A stretch of 64,000 bases of DNA from Dehalococcoidia bacterium (GTDB lineage Bacteria > Chloroflexota > Dehalococcoidia > SpSt-223), in assembly GCA_026003895.1 (NCBI GenBank), contig BPIC01000003.1, positions 239,148-303,147 of the forward strand, given 5' to 3'. Under the pieces are notes generated by a model. That model was given only the letters and a program-made list of their open reading frames with translations, ran no database searches and had not been told where the DNA came from. Position 1 is the first letter of the stretch, and every line of letters begins with the position of its first letter. The position numbers and the translations under genes were made by a program. Below are positions 35,241 to 43,950 of the stretch, one piece after another.

Positions 35241-36995
35241 TCATTTGCGAGCGAGCAACATCGCCAGTTCGGTGGCGTCGGCGAGTGACTCGAGGTGCCA
35301 GACGCGGTCCAGCAGCGCGTCGGCGCGGGCGCCCAGCACCGGGCGCGCGAGGTCGAGGAATTTGGCGCTCAAGGCGTCGTCCGACAGCGGATTTTCCGCC
35401 GTCCCTGAAGCGCGGGCAACATACTCCGTGTGCTTGTTGCCATCGAGCAGTTCCACGGTGACGGCCACCTCGTCCTTCCGAAGCGCATCGTCGGGCGTCA
35501 AGCGAACCTTCCGCCGCAGTGCCACTGCAGCCGGATCATTCACTCGCTCGTCGGTGAACTGTGCGGGCCGCGCCGTGCCGTCGAGGAGGGCGACAGCGGC
35601 GCAATGGTAGGCGCTGAACTTCCCTTCCAGCCCGGTTGTCGGCTCGGCTTGGCCCGTCGCTTGCAGCACCCACGGGTTGACACGTGCCTCGATGGCGGCA
35701 ACCTGTTCGGCACGTACCCCTTTGTTCCGGACGGCGACAAGCGCATCGATCAGCGGGTGCGTCACGACGCCACTGCTGTACGGCTTGTAGCCGTTTTCTG
35801 CGACGCGCCACTGCTCGCCCAGCCGGTCGGTCAGGTGGTGAGCCGCCCGGTCACTGCTCACGACGTTGAGATAGCCTTGGGGATGAACCAGCGGTTCGGG
35901 CGCGCTGTCGAAGCCGAGCGAAGCGAGGAGTGCGGAGCGCACGCCCGCCTCCGCCGCCTTCCCGCAGTGATACGCCTTGGACATCGTGCCGAACATGGCG
36001 GTCACGCCGCCGCTGTGGGTGAGAGCGATGCCGATCGCGTTCCGGAGCGCCGGCGCGTCCAAGCCGAGCAGCGCCCCGACGCCGATCGCACCGCCGACTG
36101 GGCCGGCCGTCGCGGTGACATGCCAGCCGCCAAGGTAATGGGCACGGCCGAGTGCCAGCGCAAGGCGCAGCTCGATCTCCAGCCCGAGCACGAGGCCGCG
36201 CACGATCGATCGCCCGTCGAGCCGGCGCGCTTCGGCGACCGCAAGCAGGCCAGGCAGCACTGGGACAGTGCCGTGGATGACCGTCTCGTGGGGAAGAAAC
36301 GTGTCGTCGAAGTCGAGCACATGCTCGGCTTGCCCGTTCACCAGCGCGGCTAGCTCCGCCGGCAGCCGGTCCGGCCGTCCCCACACTTGGCTTTCAGCCA
36401 CGCCGCCGAGAGTCTGGCAGTAGCGCAGCAGAAGCTCGACCGACTCGTGGCCGCTCCCACCGAGGGCGACGCCAAGCCCATCGACCATCGCCCGTTTCGC
36501 TTCGTGGACAATAGGCGCCGGCACGGCATCCAACGGGCAGTCGGCGACAAAGCGGCTCAGGCGGTCGGTGAGGGTAGCCTCAGGGTGCACGGTCGGCTCC
36601 TTGCGAACGGGAGTGCCGGCGCCGATGACGGCGTCGGCTTCAATTTCGATGAGCATACGGGGATCCGCGAGGGCGGTGACCTCAACCACCGTACTCGCCG
36701 GGCGGATTGCGCCAAAGACGGCGCGGTGGACGCTGGCGACCGCGTCGAGGTCGGCAATTCGCCTGAGCCACAGCCGGGTGCGGACGACGTCTTCCAGCGT
36801 CGCGCCCGCTTGGACGAGCGCCGCCTCGATCCGCCGCAGCGCCTCCGCGGTCTGGGCGCCGGCGTTTCCCACAAACTGGTCGCGGTCGCCCAGCCCGGTG
36901 GTACCAGCAACGAACACCTGATTGCCGACGCGCACCGCCCGGGAGAAGCCGATGCGCGGCTCCCACGGGGACTCACTACCGAAGTTCTCCCTCAA
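35241..36995 (-). CDS. Fusion of a RidA/YjgF domain and an MmgE/PrpD domain
   Basis: The 584-residue protein has two parts. Residues about 8-125 are RidA-like: AVRVGNQVFVAGTTGLGD, an Arg in AIRPASTVVEV matching the catalytic Arg of enamine deaminases, and MLIEIEADAVI. Residues about 135-584 are MmgE/PrpD-like (2-methylcitrate dehydratase superfamily): HEAKRAMVDGLGVALGG, HVLDFDDTFLPHETVIHGT and YKPYSSGVVTHPLIDA. The TTG at 36995 overlaps the selD TGA as TTGA and has GAGG upstream, so translation is coupled to selD. Substrates are unknown; an enamine/imine released by the dehydratase-like part and removed by RidA is a reasonable inference. Confidence 0.85.
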   Translation of the reverse strand: MRENFGSESPWEPRIGFSRAVRVGNQVFVAGTTGLGDRDQFVGNAGAQTAEALRRIEAALVQAGATLEDVVRTRLWLRRIADLDAVASVHRAVFGAIRPASTVVEVTALADPRMLIEIEADAVIGAGTPVRKEPTVHPEATLTDRLSRFVADCPLDAVPAPIVHEAKRAMVDGLGVALGGSGHESVELLLRYCQTLGGVAESQVWGRPDRLPAELAALVNGQAEHVLDFDDTFLPHETVIHGTVPVLPGLLAVAEARRLDGRSIVRGLVLGLEIELRLALALGRAHYLGGWHVTATAGPVGGAIGVGALLGLDAPALRNAIGIALTHSGGVTAMFGTMSKAYHCGKAAEAGVRSALLASLGFDSAPEPLVHPQGYLNVVSSDRAAHHLTDRLGEQWRVAENGYKPYSSGVVTHPLIDALVAVRNKGVRAEQVAAIEARVNPWVLQATGQAEPTTGLEGKFSAYHCAAVALLDGTARPAQFTDERVNDPAAVALRRKVRLTPDDALRKDEVAVTVELLDGNKHTEYVARASGTAENPLSDDALSAKFLDLARPVLGARADALLDRVWHLESLADATELAMLLARK

Positions 36996-38038
36996 CGAAA
37001 AACCTCGATTCCGCTGCCAGCGACGATCTCGCCGATGCGCGCCGCAGCCGGCGTCTCCGCCGCCAGAAGCGCTGCTTGGAGCGCATCGGCCTGCTCTGCC
37101 GAGACGGCGATCAGCAGCCCGCCGGATGTCTGAGCATCGGCGATACACAGCCGGTCGATCTCGTCGATGGCATCGGCCCAGCGCACCGCGCCGGTCACGG
37201 CCTCGAGATTGCGGCGGGTGCCGCCCGGAATCGCTCCGGCCTCGGCAAGTTCGCGCACACGAGGCAAGAACGGGAGCGCCCGAGCGCTAAGGCGGGCTCC
37301 GACACCGGAGGCCGACGTCATCTCTAGCAGATGACCGAGCAGCCCGAAGCCGGTGATGTCGGTTGCAGCGTGCGGTCCGACGCGCAGCATCGCCTCGCTC
37401 GCCCCGCGGTTGAGCGTTGTCATCGCGGCGATTGCGGCTTCGACCGTCTCTGGAGGGGCGATCCCACGCTTGATGGCGGTAGCAATGATCCCAGTGCCGA
37501 GGGGCTTGGTCAAAAAGAGCGCGTCGCCGGGTCGAGCGCCAACGTTACGGACGACGCGCGCCGGGTGGACGATGCCGGTGACCGCGAGGCCGTACTTCGG
37601 CTCGGCGTCGTCGATGCTGTGGCCACCGATAATCGGGCAACCGGCCTCGGCCGCCTTCTCGATTCCGCCGCGGGCGATCTCGGCAAGCATGCCAGTCGGC
37701 AACAAGTCGCGCGGGAAGGCAACGATGGCGAGCGCGTAGAGCGGCTGGCCGCCCATTGCGTAGACATCGGAGAGCGCATTGGCCGCGCCGATCTGGCCGA
37801 AGGCGTAGGGGTCGTCGACGATGGGCGTGAAGAAATCGACGGTCGCGACCAGCGCCGTCTCATCGTTCAGCTGGTACACCGCCGCGTCATCGCGCGTCTC
37901 GGTTCCCACCAGCACATTTGGATGCGCAAGAGGTGGCAGATGGCGCAGCACCTGCGCCAGCTCGGCCGCGCCGAGCTTACATGCTCACCCCGCGCCGTGA
38001 CTGAGGCTGGTCAGCCGCACCTGCTCGTGGGCGTCCAT
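36992..38038 (-). CDS. selD: Selenide, water dikinase SelD with in-frame UGA for selenocysteine
   Basis: SelD makes selenophosphate from selenide and ATP. From ATG at 38038 (AAGGAGG upstream) the frame reads MDAHEQVRLTSLSHGAG, then TGA at 37985-37987, then ACKLGAAELAQVLRHLPPLA and on to an intact 348-residue SelD. The UGA is codon 18, exactly the catalytic Cys/Sec position before ACK in this family. Downstream features include TRDDAAVYQLN, DFFTPIVDDPYAFG, GGHSIDDAEPKYG and DITGFGLLGH. Starting at the internal GTG at 37951 would remove the active site, so readthrough as Sec is much more likely. selA, selB and selC are not in the window. Confidence 0.92.
37941..37984 (-). promoter_or_regulatory. 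Bacterial SECIS candidate after the selD UGA
   Basis: Two perfect 8-bp hairpins follow the UGA within the coding region. The first pairs AGCTCGGC (37977-37970) with 37966-37959, loop GCG. The second pairs TGGCGCAG (37959-37952) with 37948-37941, loop GTG, and shares one base with the first. The second has a GU in its loop, about 33 bases after the UGA, which agrees with known bacterial SECIS placement and loop content. Confidence 0.65.
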
Positions 38039-38098
38039 CGTCCTCCTTGTAGGGTCGACACGGCCATTATCCGCGATCCGCTTTCCGCCAGTGCGGCG

Positions 38099-38127
38099 TT
38101 GCATGAGCCATTACGCTTGTGTATCGT
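38099..38127 (+). promoter_or_regulatory. Possible promoter of the large secreted protein gene
   Basis: TTGCAT at 38099-38104 and TATCGT at 38122-38127 are 17 bases apart. They lie in the divergent region between selD and the 1388-residue gene, about 140 bases before its start. Confidence 0.4.
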
Positions 38128-38264
38128 ATCGCCGCCGGGCGCATTGGGCTCTCGGAACTCCCCGCCGCCTCATCTCGAACTTGGCAAGGGCCAGAGTGAG
38201 GCCTCCGATGGGCCCGCTTCCATGCCTTCAGCGCCCTGCCAGTATGGTGGAGGGGATGAAGCGC

Positions 38265-41200
38265 ATGGAGGGCAATCGCCGCCGCGTTGGGCTCCTGTCG
38301 ATCTGTTCGTTTCCGGTGCTTTCTGCGCTGGCGGTCGCGCTTGGGATCGTGCTCGGCCTCTACGCGCTTGAGCACGCTGGGGCGCAGGCACAACCAGCGA
38401 GAACCATCGGCGTCGTGCGGATTCTTGCCGACCAGTTCGTCGATGGGCCTGCCGGCTCGGGCATCTTTACGGCAACCGGAAACCTCAAACTGGCCTTTCA
38501 GTCAGGCCCTCCGGTGATGACGATCGGTGGAAGCGATGCGCGAATCGTGCGCCAAGTCAGCGGCGGCCCGGTGCGTGTCTTTGGGGCGCCGAAGTTCATC
38601 TCCGACACGCGCCCGATCACGGCGAATGTTGCGACCAAGCCGCTGACCAGCACATCAAATCCGACCGGGTTCATCCTCGATACCAATACTGGGGAGTTGC
38701 AAGGCTCGGACGAAACCCTTGGCGGCACGATTCGCAACGACCAGTACGTGATGGCGTTTCTCGAGTATTTCGGGCTGGACGAGATGTACCGCCAGCTCGA
38801 CGACCAAGCGCTCTCGCGAATTTCTTTCCGGTATGAATTGGACAAGCCCAACTTCAAGGCGGACCTTCTCGTCGACTTGAGCGTGCGCGACAATGACGAG
38901 AACCCCCCGACAACAGTTGGCGTGCACGTCACGATCGACAGTCGCGGGCAGCTCTCGGGTTCAGTCGATAGCCTCAGTCTCCGCTACGGGGGGCTCGTCC
39001 TCTCCATCGAGGGTGCGCGGGTGGTGTCCGGCGGCTTCTCGGCCGATACGGCCAAGGTGCTTCTCGCCCAAAATCCGAACTTCCCCAAGCTGGATCCCAC
39101 CGCCCCAAGCGGTGTGAGCTTTCAAATCAACGGCATCGAGTATCGCGCTGGCACTCTCAGCGCTCGCGGCGGCACGGTGGGGCTCCCGACGCTCCACTTT
39201 GCCAATGCCTTCTCCGTGACCAACGCCTCGGCCAGCTTTGTCAACGACCCTATCCGGCGACGCGCGTCGACGATTATTACCGGCTCGGTTCGATTCGGAG
39301 GTGTCGTTACCCGATCGGCGGCGCTGACCGCCTCGTTGCGGTTTACCTCGGACGGCCCGCCCAACTCCAGCAACCGGACGACCATCCTCACGGGCACGCT
39401 CAGCGATGTGGTGCTCAATGCGGGGATTGTCCGTTTCGATCTGAAACAGCTGGCCTTTACCGGGTCGACTGCTGGCGGATCGAACAGCTTCTGGGGCATC
39501 GACGCCAACGACGCGCGTCTGCGTTTCCCGGAGTCGCTCAGTCCCAACGCGGGAGCGCAATTGACCGACTTTCGGGTAGGAATGAACCCAAGTGGGGAGC
39601 TGAGTGTCTTCCTCGGCGGCCTGAGTGCGGCCACACCTCCGATCGCAAGCGGAGTGTTGAGCGGTACAACTGCCTCTGCCAATTTCGCAACCGTCGACAA
39701 CCACCTCGTGCTGACCTTTACGATTGGATTGAGTCTCAAGCTCGCGGGCGGCGCGACGGAGGCGATTACCCAGACAACGCTGTTCAATCCCGAATTGAAG
39801 CTCGTGGCGCAGAGTGGGCCGCGAGCGCGAGCGAGTTGCACTCCGTCTCAAGGTGCTCAAGGATGCCGAGTCGCTTTCCGCGGCACGATCGAACGGTTCG
39901 CCTTCAATGCCGCCGGCTTCCGCATTGACGTCAAACAGCCGCGACTGCGTACGGATGGCGGCTTCGAGACGAGCACGGCCGCGATTGCCGCGCCTTTTGG
40001 CGCGGGTCAGGTGCCGGGCGTGGGCGCAGGCGAACTGACGGTGAGCGTGCAAAACCTCGTGATGACGGGGGCAGGGCAACTGACCATCGCCGGGGGAGAG
40101 TTTTCGTTGCCTCCCCTCGAATTCGGTGACATCAGCTTCCCCACGTTGCGTGGATCCTTCAAGTCCGTCACGGTCGGAGGCAAGCCCGGCTTCCGGCTTG
40201 AAGCCCGCGGCAAGTTGGTGCTTCCCGGACTCGAATCGGGGCCACAGAGTATCGGGTTGGATGTCTCCATCGTCGTCCAAACGCTTGCCAACGGGAAATT
40301 CGACGAAGCCGGAGTCAGTATCGCCTTTTTTGTCCCGGCGGCTGCACTCGGCATTCCGATCGGATCGTCTGGCTTGGCCATCGTCGGGATGAGCGGCTCA
40401 TTCGAGATCGCGGATGCGACCACCTCGACACCCGATATCGTGTTCTCCGCCGGGATCACGATTCAGAGTATCGACGGGTTCACGATCCCGGGAACGAGCT
40501 TTTCGGCAGCGCTCGTCACGATTCAGGGGAATGTCACCGTCGACACCAAGCCGTTTAGCATCGTGGCCGAGACCGTCGTCAAGTTCCTCATCTTTCAGAT
40601 GGCCCGAGCAGAAGTTGCGCTTGGCATGGGCCAAGGCATTGGCTCTGGCTTCGGCGCCCGCTTCACCTTCGAGAAGTTCGATCTGTTCATCTGGCCAGTG
40701 CCGTTCGTCGTGATCCCCTACAACGTCGAGGGCACGGTGCGAGTTGGCTCGCGCAATGGTGATTTCAAGGTCAATGGCACGGGTCGGATTGGCGTCGAGA
40801 TCCCCGAAGGGCTGGCCGGCCCTGGACTGCCGCCGTTCCCGCTTTCCCTCGCCGAACTGAGCGGCTCGTTCGGGGAGTTCAATATTCCCGGCCGTGCCGA
40901 CACCGTCGGCGCCCTCACCACCTATCGCCATATTGTCCGCGACTTCTTCGGCAATCCCCATGTGCTGTTCTCGCTCAGCATGTTCTTTGACTTCAAGCGT
41001 GCGCCCGATAGCGGCCAGTTCTTCAAATTTGTCGACCCCGATGATTACCGGCTCCGGAGCTCGCTCGAGATTGCCGAAGAAGCGCTGCGCAGCCAAGGGC
41101 GGTTCGCCTTCCGCGATTTGGGGCCGATGGAGGGCGGTCGCGGCACATTGGTCGCGGCGAGTGCTCCATTCACGATCACCGCGCAGGGAACCGCATTGTT

Positions 41201-42431
41201 CGGTATCAGCTATCCCGGAACGACGCCGGTGACACCGACCATCACACTGACTACCCCCTCCGGCGTGACCCTGACCCAAGCCACGGTCAATCAAACGACC
41301 CAGTTCTATCTCGAAACTGCGGCCTCAACCATCACGGGGAGCAGTTCGATCTTCTTCGCCATCAACAATGCAGCGCCGGGCATCTATCAACTGAGCATCG
41401 ATGGGGCGCCCAGCGACTTCACGAGCTGGTCGTATGTGCTGAATAACGCGCCGACCGTTACCGGCACGACAGCAACCCGCAGCGGCAATCAGGTCACCCT
41501 CACGTGGACAGCCCAAGACAGCGACAGCCCGAGCGCCACGGTGCGTGTGGGCTTTGCGCCGGTGCTGAACGGCAACGTGGATCTGTCGGCGACTCGGTTC
41601 TTGAGCGAGAACCTGCCGCTTGGGCCGGGAACCTTTGTTTGGAACCTGATCGACGCGCCTTCGGGAACCTACCGGCTTGTCGTCGAAGCGAACGATGGCA
41701 AGAACCAGCCGCAGGTTGGCGTGGCAGACCTCGACATCGACGTTGTCGACACCACCCCGCCCGCGACGCCGAGTGGATTGGCAGTCGATCCGCTGCCGGG
41801 CATGGTGACGCTCCGCTGGGCGGCGAACACCGAGCTTGATATCGCAGGCTACGAAGTCGGCTTCGCACTCACCCCAGATTTCAACGCGTTCCTCTACACG
41901 CGGAACGTCGGGCCGCGTGACACCTCCGCCACCACGACCGAAACGGGCGCCCGAATCTGGGGCCTTGAGGATAATCAGACGGTCTACTTCTCAGTCCGAG
42001 CCTACGACATGGATGGCCACTACAGCCCGTGGGCGCCGTTTGTCGCTGGCTCGCCATGGCCGCTCAGCCCGCGCAACATCAGCCCGACCCCCGCGATGAC
42101 CGGAACTCCGCCCGTCGTGGCCGTCTCCTTCAACACCCCGCTCGACCGCGACCGGCTGCCGAGCATCCTCAGCGTCACCACCGACGATGGCTCGCCTCTC
42201 CCCGGTGAGCTCGAGGTGATCGAGGACCTAGAAACCGGAGATGCTATCGGTCTTCTCTTCCGGGCCAGCATCAGCGACCGGGTCGCGGCACGGGCAACTA
42301 TCCTCGGTGGCGCCAATGGCGTGCGCGCCGCGGATGGGCGGACTATGCCGACGAATTACAGTTGGTCCTTCACCCTCGAGCCGGCGAAAACCTTCGTTCC
42401 CAATACCGCGCTTCGGGTGACCGGGCAATGA
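38265..42431 (+). CDS. Very large exported beta-rich protein with C-terminal Ig/FN3-like domains
   Basis: The 1388-residue product begins with a basic N-terminus and hydrophobic segment (residues about 8-33), so it is exported or anchored. Residues about 50-1050 form a long Gly/Ser/Thr-rich beta region with repeated motifs such as GGSDARIVRQVSGGPVRV, TLSDVVLNAGIVRFDLKQL and FPTLRGSFKSVTVGGKPGF, matching no family that I recognise. Residues about 1058-1160 resemble an Ig-like domain, 1162-1268 a fibronectin III domain (TPSGLAVDPLPGMVTLRWAA), and 1272-1375 an Ig-like domain of the Big_5/SbsA type. ATG at 38265 is chosen with GGAGGGG nine bases upstream; ATGs at 38244 and 38256 are alternatives. 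Surface adhesion or cell-envelope structure is the likely role. Confidence 0.8.
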   Translation: MEGNRRRVGLLSICSFPVLSALAVALGIVLGLYALEHAGAQAQPARTIGVVRILADQFVDGPAGSGIFTATGNLKLAFQSGPPVMTIGGSDARIVRQVSGGPVRVFGAPKFISDTRPITANVATKPLTSTSNPTGFILDTNTGELQGSDETLGGTIRNDQYVMAFLEYFGLDEMYRQLDDQALSRISFRYELDKPNFKADLLVDLSVRDNDENPPTTVGVHVTIDSRGQLSGSVDSLSLRYGGLVLSIEGARVVSGGFSADTAKVLLAQNPNFPKLDPTAPSGVSFQINGIEYRAGTLSARGGTVGLPTLHFANAFSVTNASASFVNDPIRRRASTIITGSVRFGGVVTRSAALTASLRFTSDGPPNSSNRTTILTGTLSDVVLNAGIVRFDLKQLAFTGSTAGGSNSFWGIDANDARLRFPESLSPNAGAQLTDFRVGMNPSGELSVFLGGLSAATPPIASGVLSGTTASANFATVDNHLVLTFTIGLSLKLAGGATEAITQTTLFNPELKLVAQSGPRARASCTPSQGAQGCRVAFRGTIERFAFNAAGFRIDVKQPRLRTDGGFETSTAAIAAPFGAGQVPGVGAGELTVSVQNLVMTGAGQLTIAGGEFSLPPLEFGDISFPTLRGSFKSVTVGGKPGFRLEARGKLVLPGLESGPQSIGLDVSIVVQTLANGKFDEAGVSIAFFVPAAALGIPIGSSGLAIVGMSGSFEIADATTSTPDIVFSAGITIQSIDGFTIPGTSFSAALVTIQGNVTVDTKPFSIVAETVVKFLIFQMARAEVALGMGQGIGSGFGARFTFEKFDLFIWPVPFVVIPYNVEGTVRVGSRNGDFKVNGTGRIGVEIPEGLAGPGLPPFPLSLAELSGSFGEFNIPGRADTVGALTTYRHIVRDFFGNPHVLFSLSMFFDFKRAPDSGQFFKFVDPDDYRLRSSLEIAEEALRSQGRFAFRDLGPMEGGRGTLVAASAPFTITAQGTALFGISYPGTTPVTPTITLTTPSGVTLTQATVNQTTQFYLETAASTITGSSSIFFAINNAAPGIYQLSIDGAPSDFTSWSYVLNNAPTVTGTTATRSGNQVTLTWTAQDSDSPSATVRVGFAPVLNGNVDLSATRFLSENLPLGPGTFVWNLIDAPSGTYRLVVEANDGKNQPQVGVADLDIDVVDTTPPATPSGLAVDPLPGMVTLRWAANTELDIAGYEVGFALTPDFNAFLYTRNVGPRDTSATTTETGARIWGLEDNQTVYFSVRAYDMDGHYSPWAPFVAGSPWPLSPRNISPTPAMTGTPPVVAVSFNTPLDRDRLPSILSVTTDDGSPLPGELEVIEDLETGDAIGLLFRASISDRVAARATILGGANGVRAADGRTMPTNYSWSFTLEPAKTFVPNTALRVTGQ

Positions 42432-42457
42432 CCCGCTAAAGAGAACGAGCGCCGCTG

Positions 42458-42510
42458 CTCACCTCCGGTATACGATGAGTCTCTCCTAGGAGGAGCAGAC
42501 CGGAGGTGAG
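42458..42510 (+). promoter_or_regulatory. Hairpin covering the ribosome-binding site of the next gene
   Basis: CTCACCTCCGGT at 42458-42469 is perfectly complementary to ACCGGAGGTGAG at 42499-42510. The right arm contains the GGAGGTGA ribosome-binding site three bases before the ATG at 42514. The 29-base loop contains a second palindrome, CTCCTAGGAG, and a second purine-rich site. It could control translation, or act as a terminator for the upstream gene. Confidence 0.6.
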
Positions 42511-42513
42511 AGC

Positions 42514-43329
42514 ATGGCGCGCTTCATCTGCGTGACGTGCGGCGTGCAGTATCCCGACTCGGACGCGCCGCCACCACGCTGCATCATCTGCGACGAAGAG
42601 CGGCAATACGTCGGCTGGAATGGCCAGCAATGGACGACGCTCGATGCGATGCGAGCGGCGGGCTATCGGAACGAGATTCGCGAAGAGGAGCCCGGCCTGT
42701 GGAGCATTCAGACTACGCCGGCCTTCGCGATCAATCAGCGCGCCTTCCTCGTCCAAACGCCGGAAGGCAACCTGCTGTGGGACTGCATCACGCTGATCGA
42801 TGACGAAACGATCGAGGCCGTTCGTCGCCTCGGCGGCATTCGGGCGATCGGCGTCTCCCACCCGCATTACTACGCGACGATCGTCGAATGGAGCGAAGCG
42901 TTCGAGAGCGCCCCCATCTACATCCACGCCGACGATGCGGAATGGGTTGTCCACCGCTCGCCGGGCCTCTGCCTCTTCCCGGAGGAAACACAATCTCTCT
43001 TTGGTGGCATCACCCTCGTGCGGCTGGGAGGCCATTTCCGAGGCGGGCTGGTCGCTCACTGGCCGGCCGGAGCCGAGGGACGAGGTGTCGTGCTCTGCGG
43101 CGACATCATTCAGGTCGTCATGGACCGGCGTTGGGTCAGCTTCATGTATAGCTATCCGAACATCATCCCGCTCTCCGAGGCGGAGGTAACACGGCTGGTC
43201 GAGCGGATCCGCCCCTACCGTTACGATCGGCTGTGGGGCGCGTTCGCCGGCAGGCAAGTGCTGGAAGATGCTTCCGGCGCGGTCGAGCGGTCGGCGCGGC
43301 GCTATATCGAGCGGCTGCACGCTCCCTAA
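42514..43329 (+). CDS. MBL-fold metallohydrolase with an N-terminal zinc ribbon
   Basis: The 271-residue protein opens with a rubredoxin-like knuckle pair (CVTC and CIIC at residues 6-26), then a metallo-beta-lactamase fold. The metal motif is reduced: SHPHYYATIVEWSEAF where classic members have HxHxDH. Later ligands may be the H in RLGGHFRGG and the D in VLCGDIIQV. The family is annotated only as MBL-fold hydrolase and its substrate is unknown. Expression may depend on the upstream hairpin. Confidence 0.82.
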   Translation: MARFICVTCGVQYPDSDAPPPRCIICDEERQYVGWNGQQWTTLDAMRAAGYRNEIREEEPGLWSIQTTPAFAINQRAFLVQTPEGNLLWDCITLIDDETIEAVRRLGGIRAIGVSHPHYYATIVEWSEAFESAPIYIHADDAEWVVHRSPGLCLFPEETQSLFGGITLVRLGGHFRGGLVAHWPAGAEGRGVVLCGDIIQVVMDRRWVSFMYSYPNIIPLSEAEVTRLVERIRPYRYDRLWGAFAGRQVLEDASGAVERSARRYIERLHAP

Positions 43330-43407
43330 GCTTTACAGCGGACGATGGTTGACTGCACAATAACCTCCGCCGCAACGGCGGCAGTTCTCATCGTCTGGAG
43401 CGAGTTC

Positions 43408-43947
43408 GTGAGCGAGCCTGCCACCATTACCCCCTTGAACAACGGACCGTACCGCGTGACCGGGACGTTTACCGTGACCATGCCAAGCGGCAAGGTCGTC
43501 AAGCAGGATGGGACAGCGTTTCTCTGTCGCTGTGGCCAGTCGAGCAAGAAGCCATTTTGCGACGGGACACACGCCAAGATCGGCTTTGCTGCCGAGGAAG
43601 TCGTCGACGAGGCGACACGCGCCGCCGAGGGGTTCGTCGCCGTCGCGGACGCCGACGCCGTGAAGGAAGGCGACGTCATCGAGGTGAAGGTCAACGAGCA
43701 GCCAGTCGCCCTCGCGCGGGTCGACGGCCAACTGTACGCCGTTGGGGCGATCTGCACGCACCAGTATGCCAACCTGACCGAGGGCAGCTTGGAAGGCCAG
43801 ATCCTGACATGCCCGCTCCACAATAGCGGATTCAACATCCGCACCGGCCAGCCGATCCTGCTGCCGGCCACCGAGCCGTTGCCGACCTACGAGGTGCGCG
43901 TCGAGGGCGGCAAGGTGCTCGTCTCGACGCAGCCGCGCCCGAGGTAG
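43408..43947 (+). CDS. CDGSH iron-sulfur domain fused to a Rieske ferredoxin domain
   Basis: The 179-residue protein has two different 2Fe-2S sites. The CDGSH part binds through C40, C42, C51 and H55 (LCRCGQSSKKPFCDGTH). The Rieske part binds through C116-T-H118 and C135-P-L-H138. It is probably a small soluble electron carrier serving the FAD reductase encoded three bases downstream. The GTG at 43408 has GGAG eight bases upstream, and CDGSH proteins usually start as this one then does (SEPATITPLNNGPYRV). An ATG at 43345 is possible but has no ribosome-binding site. Confidence 0.88.
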   Translation: MSEPATITPLNNGPYRVTGTFTVTMPSGKVVKQDGTAFLCRCGQSSKKPFCDGTHAKIGFAAEEVVDEATRAAEGFVAVADADAVKEGDVIEVKVNEQPVALARVDGQLYAVGAICTHQYANLTEGSLEGQILTCPLHNSGFNIRTGQPILLPATEPLPTYEVRVEGGKVLVSTQPRPR

Positions 43948-43950
43948 CGG

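Noticed and set aside
36992..37951. A shorter selD starting at GTG 37951
   Set aside because: It lacks the catalytic Cys/Sec and ATP-site lysine region; the upstream frame with UGA fits the family and has a ribosome-binding site.
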